A stretch of DNA of 64,000 nucleotides from Diadophis punctatus similis. Taxonomy: Eukaryota; Chordata; Lepidosauria; Squamata; Dipsadidae. The DNA lies in the NCBI GenBank assembly GCA_023053685.1, contig JALIGW010000002.1, forward strand, positions 239,473,177 through 239,537,176, written 5' to 3'. Position numbers and translations under genes: made by a program. This document shows, piece after piece, positions 1-11,700 of the stretch; position 1 is the stretch's first letter, and each line of letters starts with the position of its first letter. Below the pieces are notes generated by a model. The model worked only from the letters and a program-made list of their open reading frames with translations, ran no database searches and had not been told where the DNA came from.

Positions 1-324
1 AATCTATGTATTCATGCATTGAACAAAATTGAACACTGGACAAAAAAGCATGGGTTTTTTTTTTTGAGTTTCTTTGTTTTCCCTCTATCTGTCTGTGCCC
101 AATTCCCAAATCTATTTCATTTACAATAGAGAAGTGTAAGCTTTGTGTGTTTTCTGTGAATGCTCACTGGAGGTTTTTAAGAAGAGCCATTAGTCTGTTT
201 CCTGGTATCCTTTGAAGTGAATCTAAAAAGTGAAGTAATTCAGAGATGATTCTTGAAGGAAATATTCAAGACCCATTACATAAACAAAGAATCAGAAACC
301 TTCCTGAAGTCCTGGGAAGGGAGA
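1..324. other. AT-rich sequence, nothing recognised
   Basis: I see no V2R exon, RNA gene or recognisable repeat here apart from a short T run near 55-65. It would be intron 3 of gene A if that gene continues to the left, since exon 4 has not been met by the window edge. Confidence 0.5.
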
Positions 325-585
325 CAGTGGTGGGATTCAATTTTTTTTACTACCGGTTCTGTGGGCGTGGCTTGGTGGGCGTGGCGTGGCTTGGTGGGCG
401 TGGCTTGGTGGGCATAGCAGGGGAAGGATACTGTAAAATCTCCATTCCCTCCCCACTCCAGGGGAAGGTTACTGCAAAATCCCCATTTCCTCCCCACTCC
501 AGGGGAAGGTTACTGCAAAATCCCCATTTCCTCCCCACTCCAGGGGAAGGTTACTGCAAAATCCCCATTTCCTCCCGATCAGCTG
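325..585. repeat. hAT-like MITE (GGTGGGATTC family) with 41-bp tandem repeat
   Basis: It starts with the family's left end (GTGGTGGGATTCAA followed by a T run, ACTACCGGTTC and GTGGGCGTGG repeats). Inside, a 41-bp unit beginning CCCCACTCCAGGGGAAGG repeats at 451, 492 and 533, with one decayed copy before. Related elements occur at 13416, 15917, 19920, 21451 and 63189. I see no clear right end or target duplication here. Confidence 0.6.
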
Positions 586-1004
586 GGACATGCTGTCATG
601 TCTTCCCTGAGCCTTCTCTTCATAAGGCTAAAGCTCTACATGAAAACTGTCCTGAAGTTTCAATTCATTCTGAATGCACAGCCTGGGTACTTATGGGCAT
701 CTCTTGTTATGCCCAGAGAAGACCTCTATTTTGTGACCTTTATTAGTCATCATTTATAAAGCCCTATATGGCGTAGGGCAGGTTACTTGTGAGAGTGACT
801 TCTCCCAACCACATCTGCCCACCCAATACTCTCCCCCATGGAGTACATATTTCAAGTTCTCCCATACTGGCATCTTATGTGTCCCAGGAAGCCCGCCCTG
901 TTGGTGGCGGGCCCTGTTCTCTGGACCAAGCTGCTGCTGCTTGCACAAAGAAGAGAGGTGAATGCCTGGAACACATTGGACAACCTGGAATGCCTGGAAC
1001 CTAG

Positions 1005-1623
1005 TGGACAACCATTTAAATATGAGCCAGCAGTGTGCAGCATCTGCCAAAAAAGCCAACACAGTTCTAGGCTGCATTAACAGAGGGATAGAATCAAGAT
1101 CACTTGAAGTGTTAATACCACTTTATAATGCCTTGGTAAGGCCACACTTGGAATACTGCATTCAGTTTTGGTCGCCACGATGTAAAAAGGATGTTGAGAC
1201 TCTAGAAAGAGTGCAGAGAAGAGCAACAAAGATGATTAGGGGACTGGAGGCTGAAACATATGAAGAAGGGTTGCAGGAACTGGGTATATCTAGTTTGATG
1301 AAAAGAAGGACCAGGGGAGACAGGATAGCAGTGTTCTAATATCTCAGGGGTTGCCACAAAGAAGAGGGAGTCAAACTATTCTCCAAAGCACCTGAAGGTA
1401 GAACAAGAAGTAATGGGTGGAAACTAAACAAGGAGAGAAGTAATTTAGAACTAAGGAGAAATTTCCTGACAGTTAGAACAATTAATCCGTGGAACAGCTT
1501 GCCTCCAGAAGTTGTGAATGCTCCAACATTGGAAGTTTTTAAGAAGATGTTGGACAACCATTTGTCTGAAGTAGGGTAAGCAGGGGGTTGGACTAGAAGA
1601 CCTCCAAGGTCCCTTCCAACTCT

Positions 1624-1625
<2 letters not shown>
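1005..1625 (+). mobile_element. CR1 LINE, 3' end of ORF2 and 3' tail
   Basis: The translation matches the C-terminal end of CR1-type reverse transcriptases (motifs such as [36 protein letters not shown]). It ends with the CR1 tail GACCTCCAAGGTCCCTTCCAACTC. It is 5'-truncated and carries a TAA in the ORF near 1337, so it is a dead copy. Confidence 0.9.
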
Positions 1626-2105
<480 letters not shown>

Positions 2106-2382
2106 AAGATGGCGAAACAGCGAAGACCTTGTAATATTCCCTTTCAAAAGGAATTTAAAAGGATAATATGTTACAAAAGAAGGGGAAAGATTTAAGGGAG
2201 GGCAAAAGGAGAGATGCATATAATGCATCTATAATATGATATGATGATTGTGTTTCGTGATTATGATCATGATTTATCACTTGTTGCTTGTATATACGCT
2301 GAGAGCTTCTGCACCGGAGACAAATTCCTTGTGTGTCCAATCACACTTGGCCAATGAAGAATTCTGTTCTGTTCTAAAATAC
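2106..2382. other. Gene A intron 3 start with decayed LINE tail
   Basis: This lies just 3' of gene A exon 3. Positions 2285-2380 are a decayed copy of the LINE tail seen at 4270 and 57178 (CAAATTCCTTGTGTGTCC), with a degenerate ATTCT/GTTCT end. Confidence 0.6.
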
Positions 2383-3195
2383 CTGCCAAGACTTCAGTTT
2401 TGGAGTTTCCAAGCTGTTGCCACCTTTCGTCTTTGTCCTTTTGGATCTAGGCAAATAGGCTGCATGTAAGGCCCAGGCCATAGCCCAGATGGTGGTGTAA
2501 ATGAAATAGTTGTCTAGACTCAGGATCCGATCCTTCGCTTGTTGGGCCACAGTCAGCAGTTTCTCTCTCTCTCTGCACCGTCTCCAGCTTTTCACAGAAA
2601 AGGCCTCCTCGGTGTAGGAGCAAACAAAGGATGTTTCTGCAAAGTGGCTCATGAAAAAATAAAACTGCCTAAAGCCACCATACATTGTCATTTGCTTTTT
2701 CTTCAAAGGAAAGGAAATGATGCTATCAATGAACTTAATGGCAAATACTTGCTGTCTAAAAAAAAAGCTTAAGTCCCAGAGCAATGTTGTCATCAGGACT
2801 TTTCCTACCACAGGTTCCTTAATTTTATTATGTACCATATTTAAAACTCCTATTCCTGAGTGGATTGAATCAATCTCTGCAGCATAGAGAAAGACATTCA
2901 CTTGTCTCCATTTGCGATATACATGAAAATCTAGGAAGGTCTCAAAAGTTGATGATGAAATAATCTGTGATATAACTGGACAAATGCCATTCCTGATCAG
3001 CATGGAAGTCATTGTGGTCATGAATTTCTTTCCCTTCTCACTGTTTGGAACAATCAGACCAACCAAGGTCCACCTGAAATGGAGGAGAAGCTTGATCATC
3101 CCTGCATACTGGAATCCTTCAGCAGGGAGCATTGGATAGAAGAAAGGAAACTGGATTTTATTCTTCAAAATCTGGGAAACAAAATTGTAACTAAT
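2383..3195 (-). CDS. V2R gene A exon 3
   Basis: The 813-nt exon (271 codons) is open throughout. It starts after a TTTTTCAG acceptor with ISYNFVSQ and ends ...LKSWQ before a GTATTT donor. It encodes the core of the ligand-binding lobe ([42 protein letters not shown]). Its length equals exon 3 of C and D. Confidence 0.93.
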
Positions 3196-5463
3196 CTGAA
3201 AAAGAAAAAAAAGTATTTTATCTGAGACTGATGAGAGTCAAAATGTAAGATACTGATTCTGTCCCTAATGAAGGGTTAGTTCCACTTCTTGCAGTAAAGA
3301 TTTCCATATTCATCATTTCTCCATGCATTGCTGCTTTTGATGCTTGTTGCCCGAGAGGAGAATTATTTATTAATTTAAAAAAATTATAGCCTGCCCATCC
3401 ACTGCATCTCTAAATGTACAGTAACCCAGGAAAAGAACCCCAAATCTGAACTGGGATCATGGAGAGAAGGGATATGTTTGCTTTACTTCTTCCTTCTATT
3501 TGGATAACCATGATCCTTAAAGTCTTCATTTCTATAATACAACTCCATTTTTCATTTATAAGAGAGGTCCTCTGATTGAAAAGTGCCTGATTGAAAACTG
3601 TCTTCTCAGCAAAGACTCACCTGTGGGATTTTGTAGGTGCCCAACATGGATGATATCTGGATGGAGAAGCCAGTTTCAGCCCCTTCAAGAACAGCCACTG
3701 TGTTTCTCTGTCTCCCACAACTGTAGTTGGGGACATTGGCTTCCCCGTCTGAAAGCAGGTCCAGCAAAGCATCCGAGGTCTTTCTTGGACTGAAATAATT
3801 TTCATAGATATTGTAACCCAAAGTGATGTTGGGCAAGATATGAGAATCCTGGTTGATCTCCTGGATGGCAAAAACGAAGGATAACATTTTCCAGTACTGT
3901 GCCCCTAATATGCTGCAAGATAATGCAAGATAATCAATGAAAAGAACATTTGTTTAAACCAAAATACTTCTATCCTGCCTTAGTCCAGGCATTCTTCTGA
4001 ATGGGTTGGAGCAATGCTAAAAAAAAAGTAACATAAAAATAATAATAGAAAGTAATCTAAATTAATAAAATATATCTGATTGTATTTAAAAGCCACTAAC
4101 CAAGTGTGTGATAGCTGAGCAAGTTTTGAGTATTTAATGGCTTATTTGGATGGATTATTTTATCTATCCTAGGGAGGCTAATTGATTTCACCAGATATCT
4201 CACATATGAAATTTGAGGATTTTTTTTCCAATTTACATTTCATTTTAAGATACTTAGTGCAATTTGTCATGACTCTTGACAAATGTATCTTTTCTTTTAT
4301 GTACACTGAGAGCATATGCACCAAAGACAAATTCCTTGTGTGTCCAATCACACTTGGCCAATAAAGAATTCTATTCTATTCTATTCTATTCTATTCTATT
4401 CTATTCTATTCTATTCTATTCTATTCTATTCTATTCTATTCTATTCTATTCTATTCTAAAGTGTATTTGAATTTATTTGTTACTAGCTTATTCTGGAGGT
4501 AGCCATATCTTTGCAGTATCTAAGTCATTTTTCAGACTGACTTAAATAGTCTCTATTTTCCTTTCTAGTTATGTTCCTCCAGTATTTAACATTGGAGTTG
4601 TTCAATCTATTTTTCCATTAAACAATGGAATTATTAAGTACATACTCCAGCACAAACTCACACAGAGAACGAGGAGCAGTTACTCTTAACAGAGCCAATA
4701 ATTTATTGATTCTTGAACATGTTTGTGTTTTGATGTCTACTGCGTAAAGTCTTTGACTTGAGACTTAATCTACGTTTATATCATTATAGCATTAAGGTAA
4801 TTAATTTGTATTAGTTCAAAATAAGAATCTCAGACATGGAAACACAATGAAGTAATACATGCTGTTCTGGCATTCTTGTATACTATCAATGAACTTATGA
4901 ACCAGAAACAGTAGAGGGAGGCAAACAACATAGGATAGGCAAACAACATAGCATTTCCCTGCATTTTTGTGCGATGTTCACCCTTTATGGTGGAAGGTAG
5001 GAATAGAAGAAAGGAACCACCCGGTCCTCTCTATCCATAATCCATCCCTGGTCCAAAGATGTCAAGGAAAGTGGCTGTTTGAAAAAACAGAAGATCCCTG
5101 TTTGATGAATGTACTCGAGGACTTCAAAGGGGATTCATCGGTTGCATGATATAAAATAAATCCTCCAAGATGAAATGGCACCATGTCCAAATGGAACTGT
5201 CGATATAACTCAGAAATGCAATTGCTCTAATGCAATGCAGGAAGTCTGACTTACTCTAATACTGGAGTCGAAGGAGATTTTTTGAAACCTAATCTTCCAA
5301 AAAAAGCCTGGGTTGCAGAGATGATGCCACCAATGGAAAGCTCTCCTGGCCTGTAGTGATTCTTTGGGTCCACCTCATCCCTCTGCAGCATCAGAGAACA
5401 TTTGGGTTTGAGCACCCCCTTGACTCCCTGGTCCCACAGAAGCAGCAGCAGCAGCAGCAACAC
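2383..5463 (-). CDS. V2R gene A, exons 1-3 (partial; start codon out of frame)
   Basis: This is the 5' part of a vomeronasal type-2 receptor gene on the minus strand: exon 1 (5255-5463), exon 2 (3621-3912) and exon 3 (2383-3195). Introns are GT-AG. The product would be a family C GPCR ectodomain with a signal peptide and most of the Venus-flytrap ligand-binding fold. Exons 4-6 are not in the window; in B-D the exon 3-exon 4 gap is 0.8-3.9 kb, so they may lie beyond the left edge. The only nearby ATG (5468-5466) is out of frame by 5 nt with the leucine-rich signal peptide; the first in-frame codon equivalent to ATG is GTG at 5463. Gene C reads ATG TTG TTG CTG at this point, so A looks like a net 2-nt insertion. 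It is probably defective unless an upstream or non-AUG start is used. Exons 2 and 3 are fully open. Confidence 0.85.
3196..3620. other. Gene A intron 2
   Basis: This 425-bp intron runs from GTGAGT to TTTTTCAG. Nothing else is recognised in it. The equivalent intron is 132 bp in B, about 1.1 kb in D and 2.7 kb in C. Confidence 0.8.
3621..3912 (-). CDS. V2R gene A exon 2
   Basis: The 292-nt exon runs between TTATCTTGCAG and GTGAGT. It reads [20 protein letters not shown]... and contains the N-I-T sequon in PNITLGYN, then NYSCGRQRN and a TYKIPQ end. It is phase 2 in, phase 0 out, with no stop. Confidence 0.95.
3913..5254. other. Gene A intron 1
   Basis: The intron holds a LINE tail with an (ATTCT)18 array (4270-4457). 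The rest is AT-rich single-copy-like sequence that matches gene D intron 1 (62435-64000) in many stretches, including the ~150 bp before exon 1. Confidence 0.7.
4270..4457 (+). mobile_element. LINE 3' tail with (ATTCT)18 array
   Basis: The consensus tail (ACTGAGAGCATATGCACC ... CACTTGGCCAATAAAGA) joins a pure 90-bp ATTCT array (4368-4457). The same junction occurs at 57271 and 57817. This fits reports that snake CR1/L3-type LINEs carry microsatellites at their 3' ends. Confidence 0.85.
5255..5463 (-). CDS. V2R gene A exon 1 (signal peptide)
   Basis: This encodes a poly-Leu signal peptide ([16 protein letters not shown]), then a mature N-terminus with [17 protein letters not shown], the hallmark of V2R exon 1. 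It ends in phase 2 before a perfect GTAAGT donor. The in-frame start is GTG (5463); the ATG at 5468 reads another frame. No in-frame ATG is visible in the 50 bp upstream. Confidence 0.85.
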
Positions 5464-5834
5464 GACATGATCCTGATGGAGTCTCCAGTCCTGTTTATGC
5501 TTTGAAGAGAGAAGAGATTCAAGAAAGTTTTATTGTTTCAGACAGAATCCAGCTAAGGCTTCATTTCTGAAGTGGATTTGAGAAGACACCTCTCCTAAAT
5601 ACCTCCCAGGCTCTTTCTTCTCAAGATCCATGTATACACTCACCATTTCCCAAAGTGAAGGCTTCATGTCTGAAATGAAGACGAAATCCAACTCTAATAA
5701 TAATCTAACCTTCCTCCCTGACTTAAAAAATCTCTTCAGGACCTCCCTCGCTCCAGGATCATTTATGGACTCCTAGATTTCCAGTGCCATAGCATCAGCC
5801 TCAAAGGCTTCTCTTGTGAACCCAAAGGAAATCA

Positions 5835-5910
5835 TCTTATTGATAGGTTTGTGTCACATCTTCTGAAATGTTGCAGAAACATCTCTAGAGAATTAGCACC
5901 AAGACAACAA
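5835..5910 (-). promoter_or_regulatory. Conserved upstream block, gene A
   Basis: In gene A orientation the block reads GTCTTGGTGCTAATTCTCTA then GAGATGTTTCTGCAAC. It is shared with the upstream regions of gene B (21245-21325) and gene C (25755-25835), at similar distances from the start codon. A promoter or untranslated-exon role is inferred. There is no obvious TATA box. Confidence 0.45.
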
Positions 5911-5951
5911 ATTAAATCTCTATAAGTTGTATAATAGCAACAAGGAGAGAA

Positions 5952-6202
5952 ACCCCCAAAACTTTAGCCTTAGACTGTCCACTGTTGACCTCACCCGATT
6001 CCTAAGAGGTCAGTAAGGGGCGTGCATAAGTGCACCAGCGTGCCTACCGTCCCTGTCCTAATGTTCCCTCTTATCAGTACTCATCTTATGCATGTAAACA
6101 ATGTTATATCTATGTATATTACCAACACGCACTTGACAAAAATAAATAAATAAATAAATGAATAAATGAATAAATGAATGAATGAATGAATGAATGAATG
6201 AA

Positions 6203-6265
<63 letters not shown>
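5952..6265 (+). mobile_element. LINE 3' end with (AAAT/GAAT)n tail
   Basis: This is the same family as 1829-2105 (CAAAACTTTAGCCTTAGACTG, GGGGCGTGCATAAG), ending in AAAT/GAAT repeats 6143-6264. Gene B upstream (21350) has the same flanks, AAGGAGAGAA and GTTGCAGATGGGGTCC, with no insert, so this copy arrived after the A/B split. Confidence 0.85.
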
Positions 6266-6600
6266 GTCACAAATGGTGTCCAAACTTTGGAGATGAACCA
6301 CTGAGTGAGGCAGTAGAAACATCTCTAAGAAAATATGTTTATGCAAAGCAGTGTAAACCTCTCAGCTAACATGTAAATCTCAGGACACAACATCCCTCCC
6401 CCCTTGGCTCAGCCCAACACATTTGCATACAAAATCACGGAAGTGCGCAGGACACTTGGTTTCCTTAGTTGACCTGCACAGTTCAGTTGGGGCATTGACT
6501 TTGGGCGAGAGAGGATGTGTTTTCTTTCTCTGACTCCCTCTGTGGAATTTGCTGGAACGGTTTGGGTGTGGCTTCTGGTTCGGATGGGACGGGCTCATTG
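6266..6600. other. Gene A far-upstream flank, partly homologous to gene B flank
   Basis: Positions 6266-6360 (GGAGATGAACCACTGAGTGAG) match 21375-21450 upstream of gene B. No feature is seen in 6361-6600. Confidence 0.6.
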
Positions 6601-7650
6601 CTATCGCTGAATGGTGCCTCCGGATTCTCAGATAAGTGATCTGGCTAACTTGTACAGTAGTAGCTGTAGGGAAAACATTGTTAGGGCCTACTACTCTGGA
6701 TGGGGAGGAACAGACTTAGACTCAACCCCGACAAGACTGAGTGGCTCTGGATATTGCCTCCTAAGGACTATGACAACTGTCCCTCCTTGGTTCTTGAGGG
6801 AGAAAAATTAACTCCCTCAGAACGGGTTTGCAATTTGGGAGTCCTCCTAGATCCACAGCTAAAATTAGATCAACACCTTACAGCTGTGGCTAGGGGGGCT
6901 TTTGCACAGGTTCGCCTGGTGCACCAATTGCGACCATACTTGGAGAAGGAGGCTCTACTCACGGTCACTCACGCCCTTGTCACCTCCCGACTGGACTACT
7001 GCAATGCGCTCTACATGGGGCTGCCCCTGAAGAGTATTCGGAGACTTCAACTGGTGCAAAATGCAGCTGCGCGTGCTGTGGTGGGTGTTTCAAGGTACAC
7101 CCACGTAACACCTATACTCCGCCAGCTGCATTGGCTGCCCATTGGTCTCCGGGTACAATTCAAGGTGCTGATCATCATCTTTAAAGCCCTACATGGCTTA
7201 GGACCAGGCTATCTCCGGGACCGCATTCTGCCGCATTCCTCCCTTCGACCGGTTAGGTCCCAAAGAGTGGGTCTCCTCCAGGTCCCGTCAGCCAAACAGT
7301 GCCGACTGGGGGGGCCTAGGGGGAGGGCCTTCTCTGTAGGGGCCCCTGCTCTCTGGAACCAACTTCCCCCAGAGATCCGAACCATCCCCACCTTGCTGGC
7401 CTTCCGAAAGGCCATTAAGACATGGCTCTTCCTGCAGGCGGGGGTGAGTTGAGATGATTTATATCTGATGTCTCCCCCATGTATGTATGGTGTGTGTGTG
7501 TATATATATATATATATATTTAACTGTTTTTAAGTGCTTTTAATAATTTGTTTGGAGTTTTTGTATAAAATGTTGTACGCTGCCCTGAGTCCTGAGGGAG
7601 TGGGGCGGCATAGAAAAGCTACCAAATAAAATAAATAAAATAAATAAATA
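6600..7650 (+). mobile_element. L2/CR1-clade LINE, ORF2 C-terminus and 3' end
   Basis: An open frame (6700-7452, 250 codons) encodes the RT C-terminal region ([41 protein letters not shown]). The 3' end carries GGGGCGGCATAGAA and an AAATAAAT tail, with a (TG)n(TA)n stretch at 7489-7520. It is 5'-truncated. Related copies are at 9774, 21882 (reverse) and 61097. Confidence 0.85.
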
Positions 7651-10460
7651 CTTCCCAGTCAGCATTTAACGGTTGGCGGCTGCGTAATTGGTCCACATGG
7701 TGCCACCATTTTCTGCCATCTTCTAGGCCTACCACATATGACTTGGGCACAGTTATTTCAAGGATCTCCCCAGGTAGTCACAGGGGTCCTTCGGTGAAGT
7801 TCTTTGCATACACCGGGTCATTTATTTTGAATGTTCTTAATTTCACCGGACTATTTGTTTCTTTCTGGTTGGAATAGTTAGGGTGTAATCTGTCGAGGGC
7901 AGACCGGAGTTTACAGCCCATTAGCAGCTCGGCAGGGCTTTTGCCCGTGGCCGTACTGGAAGTGATATGTTGTATCATTAGGAGTTTGTCTATGCGAGCC
8001 TGCCAATCGCCCGGCCCCAGTCGGCCTAGTGCCTCTTTTGTAGCTCTAACTGTTCGTTCTGCCAGTCCATTTCCTTTCGGGTGAAATGGAGCAATTAATG
8101 TATGTTTAATTCCCAAACTGGCTAAGAATCCCGCAAAGGGTGTTGCAGTGAGTTGAGGCCCATTGTCCGACACAATTGTGTCCAGCAGCCCATGAGTCGC
8201 AAACAGTTTTCTTAACACCTTAATTACAGCATTAAGGTGCTGTAATTAACACCTTAATTACAGCACCTTAATTACAACTACAGCATTGTAGTGGTAGACA
8301 TTACTGCTATTTCAAGCCATTTTGAGTATGCATCGACTATTACCATGAACATTTGACCATGAAATGGACCCGCGAAATCTATGTGGATGCGAGACCATGG
8401 GGGCCTTGGTTGTTACCACTCATACACAGGGGATTTTGGGGGGGATGCCCTGGATTCCTGGCACAGAGTACACTCTGCGACCCATTCCTCTATGTGTTTG
8501 TCCATGTTGGGCCACCACACATAGCTCTGTGCCAGTGCCTTCATCCTAACCACCCCTGTGGTGCCCTTAGAATATCCTCTTGTAGTGACGGAGGAATGAG
8601 GATGCGATCACCCCACAATAGACACCTCCCTTGCGCCGATATCTCATGTTGTCTTTGTACATAGGGTTTGAATTCTGGCTTTACTGGCCCTTGTGGCCAC
8701 CCCCTCCACACCCAGTTCAAAATGGTGCAGAAATCAGCATCCTTGTTTGTTTCGGCTGCAATGTCGGCCGATGTGATCAGGCCCAGCCCGGCACAGTCAA
8801 TTAGAAGTACTGGGATGCCCGGAGTGGGGTCGTCCACTAAGTCTGGTAATGGGCAATGGCTTAGTGTGTCTGCATTGCCCATGGCTTTGCCAGGCCGGTG
8901 AATTAGTGTATAAGAATAGGCAGCAAGGAATAATGACCATCTAACCAGTCTTGGGGGAAGTGAGGCCAGAGTGGGCCTGTCTCCCACTAAGAGCCCTAAT
9001 AAGGGCTTATGATCAGTGACCAGCTCAAAATCTCTTCCGAAGAGATACTCGTGAAATCGCTTGACTCCTGCTACGGTGGCAAGGGCTTCACGATTCAGTT
9101 GGCTGTAATTTCGGTGCTCGAAAGAGTCCTGGAGAAGTATGCAATGGGGGCCTCGTGGCTATTTGGAAGTCTGTGGCTCAATACTGCCCCCACCCCAAAA
9201 GGTGATGCATCGCACACTAGGACTACTGGCAGGGTCTCGCTAAATTGTATCAGAAAACTTTCTTCTGAAACTTTTTACTGCCTGAAATGCATAGTTCTGT
9301 GCCGGACCCAAACCCAGGTGGCTGTCTTAGATAGTAGTTTGTGTAGAGGCTCAGCGACGGTAGCTTTATTTTTCAGGAAAATACTGTAAAAGTTCAAGAG
9401 CCCCAGGAATGCTTGTAGTTCAGTCCTGTCGGTGGGCACCAGGGCTTCCCTAATTGCCCTAATCTTATCTTTGGTGGGGTGCAATCTGGATCCGTTGATC
9501 CGGTACCCCAAGAATTCAACTTCTGGTACCCCAATCTGGCACTTGCTGGCTTTGGCTCGTAACCCCGCAGCCCTGAATCTAGTAAGCACTTCTCAGAGTC
9601 TCTCCCTCAGTTGCATTTTATCTTTGGCTGTTATTAGTACATCGTCGAAGTATGGAATGACACCTGGCAATTTGTTTAGAACTCTCTCCATTATTCCTTG
9701 GAAAATACCCGGGGCCACGCTGACACTGAATTGTAGTCTATTGCATTTAAATGCCCCACAGTGGGTAACTATTACCCACCGCGGTTAGGTCCCACAGAGT
9801 GGGTCTCCTCCGGGTCCCGTCAGCCAAACAATGCCGGCTGGCAGGGCCTAGGGGGAGGGCCTTCTCTGTAGGGGCACCTGCTCTCTGGAACCAACTACCC
9901 CCAGAGATCCGAATTATCCCCACCTTGCTGGCCTTCCGAAAAGCCATTAAGACATCTTCCTGCAGGCGGGGTGATTTTGTGACAACTTTCCCCCATGTAT
10001 GCATGGTTTTGTATGTCTTTTTAAACTTTTTTAAAATTGTTTTTAATAATTTTACTGTTTAGTTGTTCTTTAAAATGTTGTACGCCACCCTGAGTCCTCA
10101 GGGAGTAGGGCGGCATAGAAGAACACTAATAAATAAATAAATAAAAATAAATAAACTATTGTTTGGGCTTCTGCAGTCTCGTGATCAACAGGCAGTTGCT
10201 GGTATGCCTGCGCGAGGTCTAATGTGTTTTTAACTGTCTCCGGGTGAGGCTTGGCATGGCCTTCGCAGCTGACCAGGACATGATGGATATTGATGAGCCC
10301 GTATCTATTTCCATTTCACAGGGAGAGCCTTCCACAAGCACAGTGATGATAATTTTGGAATTGTTCTGAGTGCTCGCTTGGTTCACCCTGATGTAATTAA
10401 CCCCAGATTGTGGATTGTAGTTAGCTGTTCTTTGTTTGGGGCCTCTTTCCTCTCATCTCA
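7651..10460 (-). mobile_element. Ty3/gypsy LTR retrotransposon, internally deleted pol
   Basis: Read on the minus strand this is a damaged pol. Near 10280-10330 is an aspartic protease active site of DTGSS type. Then come RT pieces with a YFDDVL catalytic box (~9650), the RT/RNase H connection (9275-9589), the RNase H end and integrase zinc region (8541-8987), and the integrase core with a DNGPQ motif and an NGLAERTVRA stretch (7778-8218). The protease joins the RT within about 80 bp, so the RT N-terminus is deleted. No LTRs or gag are seen at the ends. Frames are broken between blocks, and a LINE is nested at 9774-10153. Confidence 0.85.
9774..10153 (+). mobile_element. Truncated L2/CR1-clade LINE nested in gypsy RT
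   Basis: It carries the same 3' end as 6600-7650 ([33 protein letters not shown] tail). It is flanked by a 7-bp duplication AACTATT (9767-9773 and 10154-10160). The gypsy reading frame continues across the two flanks, which defines the insertion. Confidence 0.85.
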
Positions 10461-10463
10461 GCT

Positions 10464-10790
10464 CTCAAAATACATGGCTACAAAAATGAAAACAACAAAC
10501 AGACCTTTCCAGCCCAAAATGAAATGAGACACCACAAATATTATTCAAATTTGCCAAATCAATGTTGAGAGGCTCAGCAGATCCAAGAGCCAAACTTTTA
10601 TTGGACAGTAACATAGACATGGCCATCCTCCAAGAAATGCACATAGAAAATAAAGAACAGCAACTCAGAAGAGGCAAGATTCATGACTATGACCTGTCAG
10701 TAGCCACCTACCACTGCAGCTACGGCATGGCTATATACAGTATGTTAGAAGGAATATAGAGAATGTCTCCTTATTGTCAGCCTCTACAAA
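10464..10790 (+). mobile_element. LINE endonuclease-domain remnant
   Basis: A short frame (10562-10759) resembles the N-terminal half of an apurinic-type LINE endonuclease: DMAILQEMH corresponds to the catalytic QET/EMH strand, then a Y..A.YHCSYG stretch. It is only a fragment and the family is not assigned. Confidence 0.5.
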
Positions 10791-10802
10791 CAACAATATA
10801 CA

Positions 10803-10935
10803 TAAGATAATAGATAATTGATGATAGATGATAGATAGATGATATATAGGGAGATAACTAAATATTGATTGATGATGGATGGAACGATGGATAGATAGAT
10901 AAATAAATAAATAGATGATAGCTAGATAGCTAGAA
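10803..10935. repeat. Degenerate (GATA)n region
   Basis: Imperfect GATA/GATG/AAAT tetranucleotides. Confidence 0.7.
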
Positions 10936-10952
10936 ATAGCTCGCTAGAGCTA

Positions 10953-11450
<498 letters not shown>

Positions 11451-11452
11451 GG

Positions 11453-11700
11453 GTCTCTATGGTATTTGTGGTAGACTTTGGCTATACTGTCAAATCAGCC
11501 AAGGACCCACTGGGATTGATGTTTTCTCTTCTTTTGAACAAAGATAATAAATGAAATATGGGAAGCATATTCCCTTTTTTCTTACTTTTTTTGTACAGCT
11601 TACCAAACCACAGCAGATGTTCTGAGAATGAGGATTTTTATTCATTATATCGATCAATAGTTGATTTCAAGTTTTCACATTTGGTTATTCCCATTTTCTG
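11453..11700. other. Flank homologous to gene B upstream region
   Basis: TTTGTGGTAGACTTTGGCTA and later GATCAATAGTTGATTTCAAG match 21750-21895 and 22570-22680 upstream of gene B. It marks the continuing A/B duplication beyond ~5 kb of inserted elements. Confidence 0.75.

Noticed and set aside
417..575. Direct repeats resembling a small CRISPR array
   Set aside because: The 41-bp units are head-to-tail without spacers and lie in a MITE in vertebrate DNA.
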